DNA from: Xiphophorus maculatus
Taxonomy: Eukaryota; Chordata; Actinopteri; Cyprinodontiformes; Poeciliidae
DNA: 64,000 bases
Direction of reading: 5' to 3'
NCBI RefSeq assembly: GCF_002775205.1
Contig: NC_036450.1
Coordinates: 24,950,288-25,014,287 of the forward strand
Part shown: piece after piece, positions 1 through 11,594 of the stretch
How the letters are laid out: every line of letters starts with the position of its first letter
Position numbering within the stretch: position 1 is the first letter of the stretch
Made by a program: the position numbers and the translations under genes
The notes under the pieces: model-generated
What the model saw: only the letters and a program-made list of their open reading frames with translations
The model's database searches: none
What the model was told of the DNA's origin: nothing

Positions 1-3000
1 CGCGACTCTGTGGCTGCTATCTTCGAAATAAGTGTGAAGCCGCTTCTCCAAGCAGCCCCACCCCTGCCTCGCATGACAACAGCTTGTGTGACAGAGTCCA
101 GAGTCCCACCTGGAGCGCGGAGCTCCAGGGCAATCCGTGTGCAAAAACCACGAGCAACTCATCCCGTGAGGCCTTATCTCCTACTTTGTCCAGTTCTGTT
201 CATCAAATGGTGGATGTGATCCCTTCAATTTACGTTTCTATTATGTTAAACTATTGTTCCTACCCGATGGAAAACAGCAAAACCTTGTAATCACCCGCTT
301 CAAAAGACATATTTCCAAAGTAACGTTTTGCCAGAATATTAAACAAATGCAGATCTTTTCTTAAACCAATCTTGTAAAAATAGGATCAAACAAACGAAAC
401 AAAACAAACACAAAAACCTAAAAATGTAGTTGTAAAGCTTACATTTACCATCAAAAATGAAAATCGCTGTGAATTAAACTGTCCCATTTAAATTACTTTT
501 ATAGAACAAACTAGATCTTATTGGTTATTTGTCTAAATCATTTTACATGCGTTCCTTAAACAAAATTCAAAAGAGTTAGACCTGGAGAAATTATAATGTA
601 AATGTATGCCTTAACAAATCCAAACATTTTCAAAATATACCAATTTTTACCTCGGCTTTTACTTGTCGTCGAATTTAAAGTTTTATTCAAAATCGTTTTA
701 AATGGATGTAAATCAAAAAATCAAAATCAAGTTTAGAAAAATCATTATAATCCCGCCTGTGTACTTTTACTGATTAGTGATAACTTTAATCAAGAACAGA
801 TTCTTCAAAACATTTCTTAAAACATTCATGCTCCATTAAATTAATGCTCTGAAAATGGCTGACACAATAATATTTTAATTTCTATAATTATTTTCCCAAG
901 TTAATTAACCAAAATATGCTTCATTATCACTATAAATTTATCTATTTTCTCAAAATATGTTAGCCCATTGTCAGAAAATCTTATAATGGAGAACAACTCA
1001 AATCTATTTAAAATAAGCACATATAATACCAGAGAATATTTTCCTTTCACTTTTTTATGTGTAACACAGATCAGACATGTTCGTCAAAAAATTTGTTTAA
1101 GTAATAAAAGTTTCAGTAAATTACGTAAGTAATATAAAAATAAAAATAAATCCGTAACATATTCTCCCTCTGTATGATACATTACTGGCTAATGTATCAT
1201 CATTACCTAATATGTTAACTAACGATGTTGATGAAACAGGGTCATTATTTTACTGAGAAATCCACCCAATTCAATGCTGCCCCCGTCCTAACAGGCAAAC
1301 TTTCAAAACAAACAGAACAATTTATTGTAGGATGCTTTAAACCTTCAAAATTACTATTTTCCCAAAACATTTCACATTAAAGTTTTAAAACTCATTATTA
1401 CATATTACTGTTATGATTGTCAAATAAGGCATTTTACAAACTTCTCAAAAATTTTCACTAGCGTTTGACAAAGCATGTGTACCAATTAAGACTCTGCGAA
1501 GGTTTTGCATAAACGAGCCAGAGAGACGTTGAATAAAAATTCAAACACAGTTAACAAAGAAAATCCAAAAATAATAAATTGGGCCCCTACGGAAATCAAC
1601 ATAACAAAAAACAACACAGGTAGTAACAGAACGACGTAAGCACAAACTGACCTAACAAGACATGAGGGGAACTTAGATAATGGCTGATCAGACCATTAAC
1701 ACACACTAAGGGGCAATTAAACACACAAAACCCTAACAAATACTGGTCAGTATATCACTAAATCTACAAATGAAAGAAATTAAACTAAAGACCAAATTTC
1801 CCCCTCCCCCTTTCGAACGGGTCAAGAGGAAACTGGTGACTCAAAAGAAAGAAAGTAATTTGTTATATTTAACAAATAGACAAAGAACTGACACAAATAG
1901 CTAAATAAAAAGTCAGACTAATGAAAACAAATTTAAAGATAACGTTTCACTAAATCTAGGAAACCAAACTGCAGCAAAATCCTGTCTTATGTGATGAGAA
2001 AAGACTCTCTACAACTTCCTATATCTATAATGTGAAACAATACCCTAAAATTTAAACAGCCAATCTCTATGTTCCTTAGGAAAAAAGAAAAATTAAATCC
2101 TTTTGTACTTTTAGATTTCACAATTTAAATTTGAAAACCACTACACCAGTCTGAGCAATCTCTATTGTCAGACCATAAAACAAATTCCTAAGCCCACCAT
2201 AAAACCCCCTTTTCACCTCTCGGAGGAACTATTTGTATGGCAGTAAAGAGAGCCAATAAGGATGTCAGGAAGAACTCCCAATACTTTAAATACTTTAGTA
2301 GGCTTTGGCACGTAAAGCATCAGATATGTGTTAGTCTCTAAGTGTAAAATTTGAACTTAAAAAAACCTTTCGTCGTACCACTACTAAAATTGTAACTTAT
2401 ATTCAGACTTCTTGTCAAGAGGTACTTTAAATGATGGGAGAGACAATGATGTGCCTTACAGCAGCTTGTCCTTTTCTGCTGAACTGCTGTAAGCAGAGGT
2501 TACTTCGCACTTAAAATTAGTGGTATGCAAAGAGGCTTCACATGTTAATTAGTTGAATCTAGGGGGGTAGCAGTTACAGCCCAGCTCTGTGGCCCTCCTG
2601 GAGCGGCTGCAAGGGGGGGGCTGCAAGTCCCCTTGTCCACATTATTCTCTACAAAAGTGCCATATGATCTTTTTCATTAACCAATAAGTTATTTCAAACT
2701 TAATGTTATCCTTCAACAACCAATCTTGTAAATTTTAGCAAACTGTTCTATATTAAATCAATTTCTATTTAACAAGAGAGTGACTACTAATTTATCCTGT
2801 CTAATTATCCGTAAGTCCTGTAGATTCAACAATATTTTATCTATCTTAAAGTTTTGGTCAGTTTGAAAAAAGACTGATTGTGAAAATATCTAGAGTCAGT
2901 TGCATATTGCAATTTGTTGTTATCTGAGCAATTCCTCTTACAGTTAGAGCCTGTTTCTCTAAAGATCTGTTCTGTTTTTTGTCTGTATCCTCAACTCATT

Positions 3001-4896
3001 AAAAAGGTCCTATTTTAACTCATTGTATTTTATTCTATTTTGCTGCTACCTTCTCAGCGTAGAAGGAATAATTAACATTTTATCCACTATTTTAGTTCTC
3101 AATTCTATACACAGGTTTTATTTTATTTATTTCTCTACTTAATCAGTCATGTATTTAGCCATTTATTCATTCACTATATTTATGTATTTATCTAGTAATT
3201 GGCCAAGACAGCATTTCTACAATCCTCTGTGACCTAATTTTCTTGGCTTATTCTTTCTTTCTTTATTTATTTATTCATTTATTTAACCGTAGAACCCATA
3301 ATTTAATTTCAATTTGTTCAGATGATTTATTTTATCAAGATTCTATCCTTTAATCGCCTTCCAAACTTTACACTGCCGTTCACACTTACTGCTGTTATCG
3401 TTTAATTTTAAGAAGTTAGTTCAATTTAACACAGAGGATGTTTGAAAAAACTAGAAATTTTGCACCATCAAACAGCACTGAGAAATTGCTCTGTATTTAT
3501 ATGACATAAAATACCAAATGGTATCTTATCTCCAATCTCACACTCTTTCACACCAACATGAATTGCAATTCAACACAAGAACACAAAGCACATTACAAAA
3601 AACACAAAACACACATCTGGCCAGGTTTATAGTCAGTCAAAGTTTTCAGTCAGTCATCATTTTATCAAAGTTTTACTGTAATTTATATCAAATTTACTGA
3701 AATTTATATCAAATTTACTGAAGCTCCAGGAATTGTCCAATGTTTTATTAACATATTTTCATGTGTGAATTTAATTAATTTTAAACTCCAATCGTCAGGA
3801 ACCTTTTAATTCCCCGTGCACGTTTAAAAAGAGAGATCTCAAAGTTATGTTAAAATCAAACCACAACCAATAATTTTGTTTTCTGGTACCAGTTCAGTTT
3901 ACTTAACTGTTATTTTTATTTTTATTTATTTATTTATTTTTAAACTAAAAGACCACGTGTCGCCATCGTCCTACTTTCCCGTTAAGACTCTTCTACGAAC
4001 CATAGCGTATAGCACGTGTCGCAACTCAGTGTCCATAATAACTTCACAATAAAACACAGCAAAATCAATGCAAATTAACACAAGCAGCGCTATTTAAACA
4101 CAGCTTCTCACTCTGCACAGACACACAGCCAGCCCGAACTCGCGCACGCACACGGCCACACACACACACACACACACGCAGATACACACATGCACACATA
4201 CACACACCCAGAGCTCTGGAGCAGACAGCCACGTGTCGCGGCAACAAGCACAGATCGCGACACACAGAGAAACATAAACACGGTGTCGGACAAACGGAAG
4301 AGACAACGGGGAAAAAATAAAATAAAATGCCGGCTTTAAAAATGCATTTCTATTCGTCACCACGGCCGACGCAACCTAGCTCAGTCACTTCGTCTTCCTG
4401 AATACACACGATTGGCCGTGCTAAGGCACTTCGTTGTACTGAAGACAGGCGATGCAGCCTTGTTAAGCCAATTGTAAGTCTACTGGAGATGAGTCAGTCT
4501 CCGGGCCAATACAAGCCCAAACTACCAAATTGATACACAATTCCCAAATTCTTTTTAAATTCAGAGGTACAAGAATAAACCCTCCGGGGAAAAGAACCAA
4601 AAACTAAGAAAACCCCAGCCTTTTGACAATAGGGTAAGCTAGCCCTACGTCTGGACCCGCTACAGTCCTCTTGTTTGCGTATTTATAATCCAATTACTCA
4701 ACCATCGACTCTTTTATAAACACAATCTCTGTACCTGTGCAGCTCCGTGAACTCCGCGTGGCTGGATACAGCCGCAACAGTCTAGCTCGCCTTTTCCAGC
4801 ACACGGCGGTGCAAACAACAAAAAATAATCAAAAGTATCTCACCTCACCGAGCCGAACCAGGCCAACGCGTGACAGCTCCATCCGCTCAGAATCCG
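1..4896. other. AT-rich region with no gene seen
   Basis: No open reading frame longer than about 90 codons with recognisable content lies here; the short ORFs are random or derive from the CA repeat. The right end (roughly 3900-4896) would be the leader of the minus-strand retroviral element whose LTR and primer site lie just to the right, but no gag, pol or env coding could be recognised. A C/T-rich stretch at 1799-1814 (purine-rich on the minus strand) resembles a polypurine tract, yet no second LTR follows it. The rest looks like old, decayed spacer. Confidence 0.5.
4154..4178. repeat. (CA)n microsatellite
   Basis: A run of CA dinucleotides within a broader ACA-rich tract (about 4120-4215). 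It generates the overlapping minus-strand Cys/Val-rich ORFs, which are not genes. Confidence 0.85.
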
Positions 4897-4914
4897 CAAC
4901 CGAACGAGCCCCCA
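4897..4914 (-). promoter_or_regulatory. Retroviral primer-binding site, tRNA-Pro type
   Basis: Read on the minus strand, TGGGGGCTCGTTCGG begins three bases after the end of the adjoining LTR. It matches the 3' end of tRNA-Pro as used by many gammaretrovirus-like elements (usual form TGGGGGCTCGTCCGG), with one difference in these 15 bases. Its position just inside the LTR supports the retroviral reading. Confidence 0.6.
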
Positions 4915-4917
4915 AAT

Positions 4918-5625
4918 TGTTAAGGAGAAAAGTTATTATGTTAGCTTAAATTTTGGAAAAGCATGGCTCTCCTTTTCCTCCTGTTAACCGGGTCGAGCGG
5001 GGTTCTCCGTGAGCGTCCTGCAACCGCGTGCTGCTAAAACGAAACAACAACAAAACGTGTTGACGTCACAGATCACGGAGTTTTAATCTCATACAAAACA
5101 ATCGACAACAAAGTTGCAGAGATACAGAGATATGCATTTTCTCATGAAAATAAAAACACACAAGGGGAAGACAGACAAACACAAAATACATAAGACAGAC
5201 AAAGGCGCCCAACGTGGAGTAAAAAGATGGAAAAAACTCTAACTCCGTTTCCTGGCCTGGAGTTTTTAAACAGAAGAGGAGTTTCCCTATTTAATATATG
5301 CAAAAAAGGCGCTCCGTTCTTCGTCCAATTAGAACTCCCTCAGGCCCCCTGATTTATAGCAAAGGTGCCTGTTTTTTATCTAAGCAGAGGGCGGACTACC
5401 CCGTGGTCATCTCTGCCTGATACGGAAGATCCCTGGAGCCAAACGTCCTAAGATGAGATTTCACAGACACCTGCGTAGCCCCCACTCCCATTGGAATGCA
5501 AATTTATTGCTCTGTTGTGTCAATGGGGAAGAAAAGGCCCTGTTTTGTTTGAATGTCTGCTGTTGTGAGCTCCCCCATGCTCCACAGAAAACTGTTCCAA
5601 ATAAAGTGTTGGCTATCCCTTTACA
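4918..5625 (-). mobile_element. Retroviral-type LTR (solo or 5' LTR of a truncated provirus)
   Basis: On the minus strand the segment begins TGTAAAGG and ends CCTTAACA, an imperfect inverted terminal repeat with TG...CA ends. Inside, in the right order for U3-R-U5, are a TATA box (CTATAAA, complement of 5353-5359), then an ATTAAA polyadenylation signal (complement of 5082-5087) followed by a GT-rich stretch. The tRNA-Pro-like primer site lies immediately downstream. A second LTR copy and retroviral coding were not found, so the element is truncated, coding-free, or continues outside the window. The outer boundary (5625) is the least certain part. Confidence 0.55.
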
Positions 5626-5677
5626 CATGTTGTAAGATTAAGTGTATTTTTAGCATTAAATAATCATTTTCCTTAGC
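5626..5677. other. Short spacer between LTR and tandem-unit boundary
   Basis: About 50 bases of AT-rich sequence not shared with the other copies of the boundary repeat. Similarity to 19511 and 33791 begins near 5678. Confidence 0.4.
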
Positions 5678-6099
5678 ACTCTACAAACATGATGCTACAT
5701 AGGTTAGCTAGCTATAAATAGATAGGTCTATCAATAGGTAAGCAGGTAGAAACATAGATCTATCAGTAACACTTTATTTGACAGACTGTGCATAAGACTG
5801 ACATGACATCATAAACATGACATAACATCTGTCATGAACATGAAGGAGTCTTTATGAATATTTATGACTGTTGTCATGAAGTGTCATTCGGTAAATTACA
5901 TTTTAAGGCGAAGCTGCATTAAAAGTGCCAACTTTGCATTATTTTGAAAATAAAGTGACATTAATGCAAGATTGGCACTTTTAATGGACTTTCACTGCAA
6001 CATTTAGAGCAACTTTGCATTAAAAATGTCATAATAATGACATTAAAAGTCATTATCTGTCTTTTATTAGTATTCAATTGGAGTGATATATATATATAC

Positions 6100-6175
<76 letters not shown>

Positions 6176-6435
6176 AGTGACATTAAAAGTGTCATTATTA
6201 TGACACTTTTAATGTCATCATTAAAAGTGTGAGGCCTTTTAATTATGACAATTAAGTTATATATATAATGACAACATTAAAAGTGTCATTATTATGACAC
6301 TTTTAATGTCATAATTAAAAATGTGAGGCCTTTAAATTATGACAATTAAAATTAAAAGGCCTCACACCTTTTATATATCTATATATATATAGATATATAT
6401 ATACATATATATATCTATATCTATATATATATATA
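5678..6435. repeat. Boundary repeat R, copy 1 (AT-rich, palindrome-bearing)
   Basis: First of three copies of the same repeat (others start near 19511 and 33791). Shared landmarks are the opening ctctacaaacatgatgctac, a stretch rich in TGACAT/CATGA words, TTAAAAGTG motifs in both orientations, and the 18-base palindrome GTGTCATTATTATGACAC (6189-6206 and 6283-6300 here). Long (TA)n runs interrupt it, and one of them hosts the gypsy insertion at 6436. No coding capacity was seen. It resembles a non-autonomous, foldback-type DNA element, but terminal repeats could not be fixed. Confidence 0.6.
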
Positions 6436-6968
6436 TGTAACCCTGTCCGTGTGAGACGACACCTCGCCGTTCCTCAGACTCTGCGTTGTGTTTTCTTTAA
6501 TGGTGGTTGTCGGAAGGAAACTTGAGGCAGAAATCGGACACACACGGCGGTTGAGATCGTGGTTCAGACCGTTTATTCGGACCAACTGACAGCGCAGCGG
6601 CTTCGCCTTCAGAATTCACAGCAAATACTGCGTGTCAATATAAGTCTCATTAACGCAGTTATTATTATTATTATATTTTGTTTAACAGATACAGCATATA
6701 TTTAAAAAAAAAGAAGAAAAAGACAAAACGATAGAAAACTAACTACTTGGACGTTAAAAGTAACATTTGGCTACATTGAGGAGCTGGCGGTCAGCATTGC
6801 TTACCTTCAGAATTAACAGCAAATACTGACCGTTGTACTGCCAGCGCACCGTAACAGACGCCAAGTACGGTGTTCTTCAACGGACACACTTCACCAACTT
6901 CCACAACTCAAAGAACAAATCTAACATTTTGGTGGCATCTGCTGACATATTTAAGCCACTGCCCTACA
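6436..6968 (-). repeat. 3' LTR of the gypsy element
   Basis: 533 bases, nearly identical to 10858-11389 and to the solo LTR at 20656-21170. Plus-strand ends are TGTAACCC and CCCTACA. Internal differences are a short ATT run and an A-run of different length. Confidence 0.9.
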
Positions 6969-7305
6969 TCCATCCGTTGTTTCTTTGATGGCATCCCAGT
7001 CATCAGACTAGACACAAAACAACAATGAACATATAAATAAAAATAAAAAAAACATGACTGTGTGATGTGTCAGTGTAATGGCCAGCATGTACTCCATTAA
7101 GTTGAATTTTCTAAGTGTTTTACTGCTTTTCTGGGTTTAGCTTTCTCCCACAGCTTCCGTCCTCTAATTATCTTCTGCTGAGCGTCTTCACTTTCCACTA
7201 CTTGTGACTCACAGGAAAATCTCTTTGGGGGTTGTCAATGGGCTCTTTGCACCTCAGCTTCCGCGTTCGGGGAAAAGCGGCTCATTTTTGTCCGGTCTAT
7301 TAAAG

Positions 7306-7456
7306 ATGTCATTTTACAGTCGGTGTTTGCAGGGCTTGCCAAAGCTATCAATTAACGATGTACATCTTATTTGTAAGGCGGGATCTAAAGCCACATCAAG
7401 CAAACTGGAAAAAGGTTTTAAGATGTACATATCGTCATACATTCATGGATATGAAG
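7306..7456 (+). pseudogene. First exon of a YqaJ-type transposon nuclease (remnant)
   Basis: A plus-strand reading frame starts at the ATG at 7306 (inside the left terminal repeat) and runs about 50 codons to a good splice donor, ATGAAG|GTGAGT, with GT at 7457. The residues, with a GLPKLSINDV core and a KGFKMYISSYIHGYE end, resemble the N-terminal region of fish YqaJ-domain proteins carried by ISL2EU elements. No downstream exons remain before the opposing THAP exon, so this is a remnant. Family assignment is from memory of the family, not from a search. Confidence 0.5.
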
Positions 7457-7854
7457 GTGAGTCTTACTTTAAAGTTCTTTAAACTTTGTGGCTAACATTA
7501 GCTTTAGCTTATGCTAATAGGCAATATTCTCGGACATTTTACTAATACAATTGTACTATTTAAATATCTAAACATTCTTATTCTTTCTAACGGACAATGT
7601 TCTTACGTTATTCTGTATTCATTTTTAAGTTTATTGCTTTAATGTGTGTTTTTTGCCGTTAGTGTCAAACAGAGACCAAGTAACGGGGGAGATTACAGGT
7701 TCGGGCTTTTTGCTTCCGAAGCATGAGGAAGCATGAGAAGCCCCATAATTTTTGTCTATTGTATTTTTGAGTTCAGACATATTTAATTAAGAAACTAGAG
7801 GTGGGGCGAGTAACACAAATTTTAAAAAGAAACGGTTTGTTGCGGTGTGGATGC

Positions 7855-8449
7855 TTACCTCCTGTAAAATTGGATGTCATCATCAGACCCTGCGAACCTT
7901 TGTAATCCGAAGGTAGAATGGATTTTCAGTTCTTCGATCTGGCTTGTTAGGGCTTTTATTTCTTCTTTTAATTTCTGGTTTTCATTTATTACCATGTCCA
8001 GGCCAGCTGGTTCTGGGACAGAGCAATAATCGTGATCTGCATACGTGCATTCCACAGGCAGATCAGTGGCGCCGCTGTCCGGCTCTGGTCTGCTCACTCT
8101 TTCCCATACACTGGCTCTACCAGGCTGAACACAGAAGTTGTTCCATTGAAGTAGCACAGGGACGTCTCCTTTTTTTACCATTCTTCTCCCGCCAGGAGTT
8201 TTAGGCTGATGAAACTCATCCGGAGGGAAGTGAAGGCTGCAAACTTTGCTATGCGATGTCAGCTTGAAGTGTCGCTACGAATATTGACAAGCCATCGTCT
8301 TTGTAGTCTAAGTCAGGATCGCTTGGAAATCCATAAAAACTTAAATGACTGTTATATTTAGAAGACACTGTGCACCGTGGAACACAACAGTGTTCATGGT
8401 ATTGCTTAAATTGCCTTTGAAATACAAGTTTATCTTTCCTTGCGGTCAT
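7855..8449 (-). pseudogene. THAP-domain transposase exon, frameshifted remnant
   Basis: On the minus strand a start near 8449 leads into HCCVPRCTVSSKYNSHLSF and a FPSDPDL segment, the opening of a THAP zinc finger (C-x2-4-C pattern). The frame is then lost around 8250-8310. In another frame the second half of the THAP domain follows, with a CSLHF-type Cys/His segment and a KKGDVPVLLQWNNF segment, then a short coiled coil (LKEEIKALTSQIEELKIH). The exon ends in a splice donor at 7854-7849 (GAG|GTAAGC on the minus strand). Indels and the missing DDE catalytic region make it non-functional. Confidence 0.7.
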
Positions 8450-9483
8450 GGTCACTCAAAAGGAAAAAAATTAGCTGTATTTGCGCATGCGGATGTGACG
8501 TCAGAGCGGCAGGTGCAAAGAGCCCATTCCTCTGCATGTTCCTTCTAAGAGCACTGGGTGCAGGGGCTGCAGTGATACCTCCATCTGTTATATGTTCTGT
8601 CCATCTATTGAATTTCCTGTCTGGTATATTCACTCCTTCCATTTCAGGCTGCTCAACCTGTTTATTTGTTGTCTCGCCTTCAACCTCCTCCACAATTTCC
8701 TCCAACTTTTTGGGCTCTAAGTGCTCCATCCCCTGCATGGTCACTCCAGAGGCTTGTCTTGTCATATCCTCTGTGTTCTCCACTATCTCTTCTGCCTGCT
8801 CTACTGGGAGGAGCATACATTGTGTCAGAAGGTTCTGGTGGACCACCCTCTCAGTATCGCTGTTTTCTGGTCGCACCACGTACACAGGTATGTTGGGTTG
8901 CTTTTTCACCACTATGTAAAGTTGCGACTCCCACTTGTCCCCTAGTTTTTGCCGTCCCTCTACATGGCAGACTTTAACCAAGACTCTGTCCCCTTGGTTG
9001 AAAATTTGACCCTTTGCCTTCTGGTCATAGTACTTTTTCTGTTGACTTTTTGCCTGGTGAGAGGTCTGGTTTGCTTGGGCGTATGCCTGTGACAGACAGT
9101 CATGAAGTCTCTGAACATATGCACTGTATTCTCCTGGTTTATTAGCAGTCTGGAGTCCAAAGATGAAGTCAACTGGGAGTCTAGGATGTCTGCCAAACAT
9201 CAGAAAGTATGGCGTATACCCGGTAGAGTCATGGCATGAACAGTTATATGCATGTGTCATTGCATCTAAGTGCTCGTGCCACCGAGGTTTCAGATGTGGC
9301 TTTAATGTCCCGAGCATATCCATGAGTGTCCGGTTGAACCGCTCAGTGATGCCATTGCCTTGTGGGTGGGTAGGGGGTTGTGTGGGTTTTGGTGATGCCC
9401 ATACATTTGCACAGCTCCTTCACTACAGCACTTTCAAAGTTGCGCTTCTGGTCAGTGTGCAACTTAGCAGGAAGCTAATTTCC
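8430..9483 (-). pseudogene. Integrase C-terminal half of the gypsy element (pol remnant)
   Basis: Reading leftwards from ~9483, the frame carries LHTDQKRNFES (second catalytic Asp block), GNGITERFNRT (the catalytic Glu block) and a YFLMFGRHPRLPVDF region. These are followed by a basic, GDRVLVKV-type C-terminal domain typical of Ty3/gypsy integrases. The N-terminal zinc finger and first catalytic Asp are deleted. The original stop (TGA) lay directly behind the target site of the nested transposon, so the present ORF end (8430) reads about 30 codons of transposon sequence. The piece is out of frame with gag. Confidence 0.8.
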
Positions 9484-10295
9484 TGGCCTCGCCACTCAGA
9501 TGACGCACCATAGTGGAAAATCGCAGGTGTGGCGGGAGCTCAATCGCTTCCAGGAGATATTGCATGTCCCGAATCCAATCCTCCACCAGCATCCTACTAT
9601 CAGCATTACCGGTAAATATAGGAACACTTCTCACCTGGTGGGTCTGCAGGAATCCGCCGTACGCAGCCCGGCCGTGTCCGTAGAACGGATCTGTATGGTT
9701 GTGAGCTGCGTGATTCATAATTTGAGGGTTGGGCCTGTTTGAATGAACGCCCCATCGACTACTGACCGATGAATACAATGGAGCTTGGGGCACAGTGGGA
9801 GAGCCAGCATAACCGGCGGGGTGCTGGCTCACTGGCTGATAAAGGTCTGCTGGGTGTGGATAGATGGTTGCAGCAGCAGGCTGCTGCATAATCCGACTTC
9901 CTGTCATAGCCTGAGGTGGTAGGGAAGCTGCAGTCATATGCATGCCAGTCCAAGGTGTAGAAGTATACTGATCCACATAGGGTGACAGAATTGGGGTTGC
10001 GGGGGTGTGCTGTGTGTTTACTCCTCCATCATTGGCCTGGGGAACTGGGGTGTGGTACTGTAGCTGCTGGCCATAAAGTCCTGTGGGTTGGTTGGTTGGT
10101 TGGTTCTGGCCTCACTGCTGGTGGCTGGTTGCTGGCATCAGCTGTTGCTCCTCCTCCAGGTAGGTAGGTGTGTGGCACCCGTGGGGAGTCGAATCTGTGG
10201 CTCAGTACTGGTTCAGGGGTAAGTAGGTGGCTAGATGTTACTGCAGAGGGCATCTGCCTCATTGGGGTAACTGCATAGTCATTCATTATTTTCAA
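9464..10295 (-). pseudogene. gag region of the gypsy element, frameshifted
   Basis: Two overlapping minus-strand frames (9464-9976 and 10029-10295) carry a Pro/Gln/Ala/His-rich protein. The downstream one ends in a conserved-looking capsid start: VPIFTGNADSRMLVEDWIRD followed by LPPHLRFSTMVRHLSGEAR. That is characteristic of gypsy Gag (F-x-G...W...L-x-G-x-A). The frame then runs across the deletion junction and stops within a few codons. No zinc knuckle remains. A frameshift separates the N-terminal part. Confidence 0.7.
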
Positions 10296-10374
10296 GGATC
10301 TTTTTTTTTATTTATGTAGACTGCCAAAATGTATGTTTGTATGTGTACGTCCCCTTTTTAAGTGTTTAATTGTG

Positions 10375-10376
10375 AA

Positions 10377-10413
<37 letters not shown>
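10375..10413. repeat. (AAAT)n microsatellite
   Basis: About ten copies of the tetranucleotide AATA/TAAA, inside the leader of the gypsy element. Confidence 0.85.
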
Positions 10414-10417
<4 letters not shown>

Positions 10418-10835
10418 GTGTGGCACAGTTATTTTGAATCACTCCCAAAATTCCAGTTAAACTTATATAATTGATCAGAACAGAATCACAATATAATAAA
10501 TATTTCAAACAAAATGTAATTATTTACTCTTTTTTTTTTCTTTCTTCTCGCTATGAATCAAAGATAAATAAATAATTAAATTATCTTAACGCACTCCCAA
10601 AATTCTAATTGGACAAAAAAAGGATACCACAATAGAATAAATATTTCAAACAAAATGTAGTTCACAAACAATTTTTTTTTTGACTACCTTAAACAGTGCA
10701 ATAAAAGTGACACTAAAATAATATGCTGCAGCTTTAGCTAACTCAGATTGCCATACACTCAACAAACTACCAGAACGAAACCGTTGGGTAACCGGGCTGC
10801 TGGCGTTGTTGCCTGGGTGATCTTGAAGCACCACG

Positions 10836-10853
10836 ATCCAGGTCACGGCACCA
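10836..10853 (-). promoter_or_regulatory. Primer-binding site, tRNA-His type
   Basis: On the minus strand TGGTGCCGTGACCTGGAT lies four bases after the LTR end. It matches the complement of the 3' end of tRNA-His (TGGTGCCGTGACTCGGAT) except for a CT/TC swap. It fixes the orientation of the element as minus. Confidence 0.75.
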
Positions 10854-10857
10854 AAGA

Positions 10858-11385
10858 TGTAACCCTGTCCGTGTGAGACGACACCTCGCCGTTCCTCAGA
10901 CTCTGCGTTGTGTTTTCTTTAATGGTGGTTGTCGGAAGGAAACTTGAGGCAGAAATCGGACACACACGGCGGTTGAGATCGTGGTTCAGACCGTTTATTC
11001 GGACCAACTGACAGCGCAGCGGCTTCGCCTTTAGAATTCACAGCAAATACTGCGTGTCAATATAAGTCTCATTAACGCAGTTATTATTATTTTTTTTTTT
11101 TTGTTTAACAGATACAGCATATATTAAAAAAAAGAAGAAAAAGACAAAACGATAGAAAACTAACTACTTGGACGTTAAAAGTAACATTTGGCTACATTGA
11201 GGAGCTGGTGGTCAGCATTGCTTACCTTCATAATTAACAGCAAATACTGACCGTTGTACTGCCAGCGCACCGTAACAGACGCCAAGTACGGTGTTCTTCA
11301 ACGGACACACTTTACCAACTTCCACAACTCAAAGAACAAATCTAACATTTTGGTGGCATCTGCTGACATATTTAAGCCACTGCCC

Positions 11386-11389
<4 letters not shown>
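10858..11389 (-). repeat. 5' LTR of the gypsy element
   Basis: 532 bases, nearly identical to 6436-6968. Its right end abuts the (TA)n run at 11390. Confidence 0.9.
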
Positions 11390-11441
<52 letters not shown>

Positions 11442-11509
11442 ATTATTATGACACTTTTAATGTCATCATTAAAAGTGTGTGGCCTTTTAGTTATGACAAT
11501 TAAGTTATA

Positions 11510-11591
<82 letters not shown>
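11390..11591. repeat. (TA)n tracts with repeat-R palindrome between gypsy and hAT
   Basis: Two long TA runs flank a fragment of repeat R carrying the GTCATTATTATGAC palindrome and TTAAAAGTGTG motifs. This is the continuation of the repeat in which the gypsy element landed. ORFs of alternating Tyr-Ile here are artefacts. Confidence 0.85.

Positions 11592-11594
<3 letters not shown>

Larger units (their letters stand above)
7240..8525. mobile_element. ISL2EU-type (Harbinger superfamily) DNA transposon, deletion derivative
   Basis: Perfect 15-base terminal inverted repeats, GGGCTCTTTGCACCT at 7240-7254 and its complement at 8511-8525, are each flanked by AT (7238-7239 and 8526-8527), giving a 2-bp target duplication. 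Inside are the first exon of a YqaJ-type nuclease ORF on the plus strand and a broken THAP-domain transposase exon on the minus strand. That pairing is known from the ISL2EU group. At 1286 bases most of both genes is gone. It lies inside the gypsy element and must be younger than it. Confidence 0.8.
6436..11389 (-). mobile_element. Internally deleted Ty3/gypsy-type LTR retrotransposon
   Basis: Two nearly identical LTRs (6436-6968 and 10858-11389, about 532 bases, TGTA...TACA ends) bracket minus-strand coding fragments. A tRNA-His-like primer site (10836-10853) lies just inside the right LTR, so that is the 5' LTR. From 5' to 3' on the minus strand come a frameshifted gag region, then a direct junction (~9480) to the C-terminal half of integrase. 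Protease, reverse transcriptase, RNase H and the N-terminal integrase are missing. A DNA transposon (7240-8525) is nested just behind the pol stop. The element sits in a (TA)n run of repeat R, so no target duplication can be read. Confidence 0.85.

Noticed and set aside
4065-4363. Cys/Val-rich minus-strand ORFs
   Set aside because: Produced by the CA repeat; three frames are open at once and there is no start or splice support.
8440-8977. Plus-strand ORFs opposite the integrase remnant
   Set aside because: Antisense shadows, Ser/Leu-rich, no domain.
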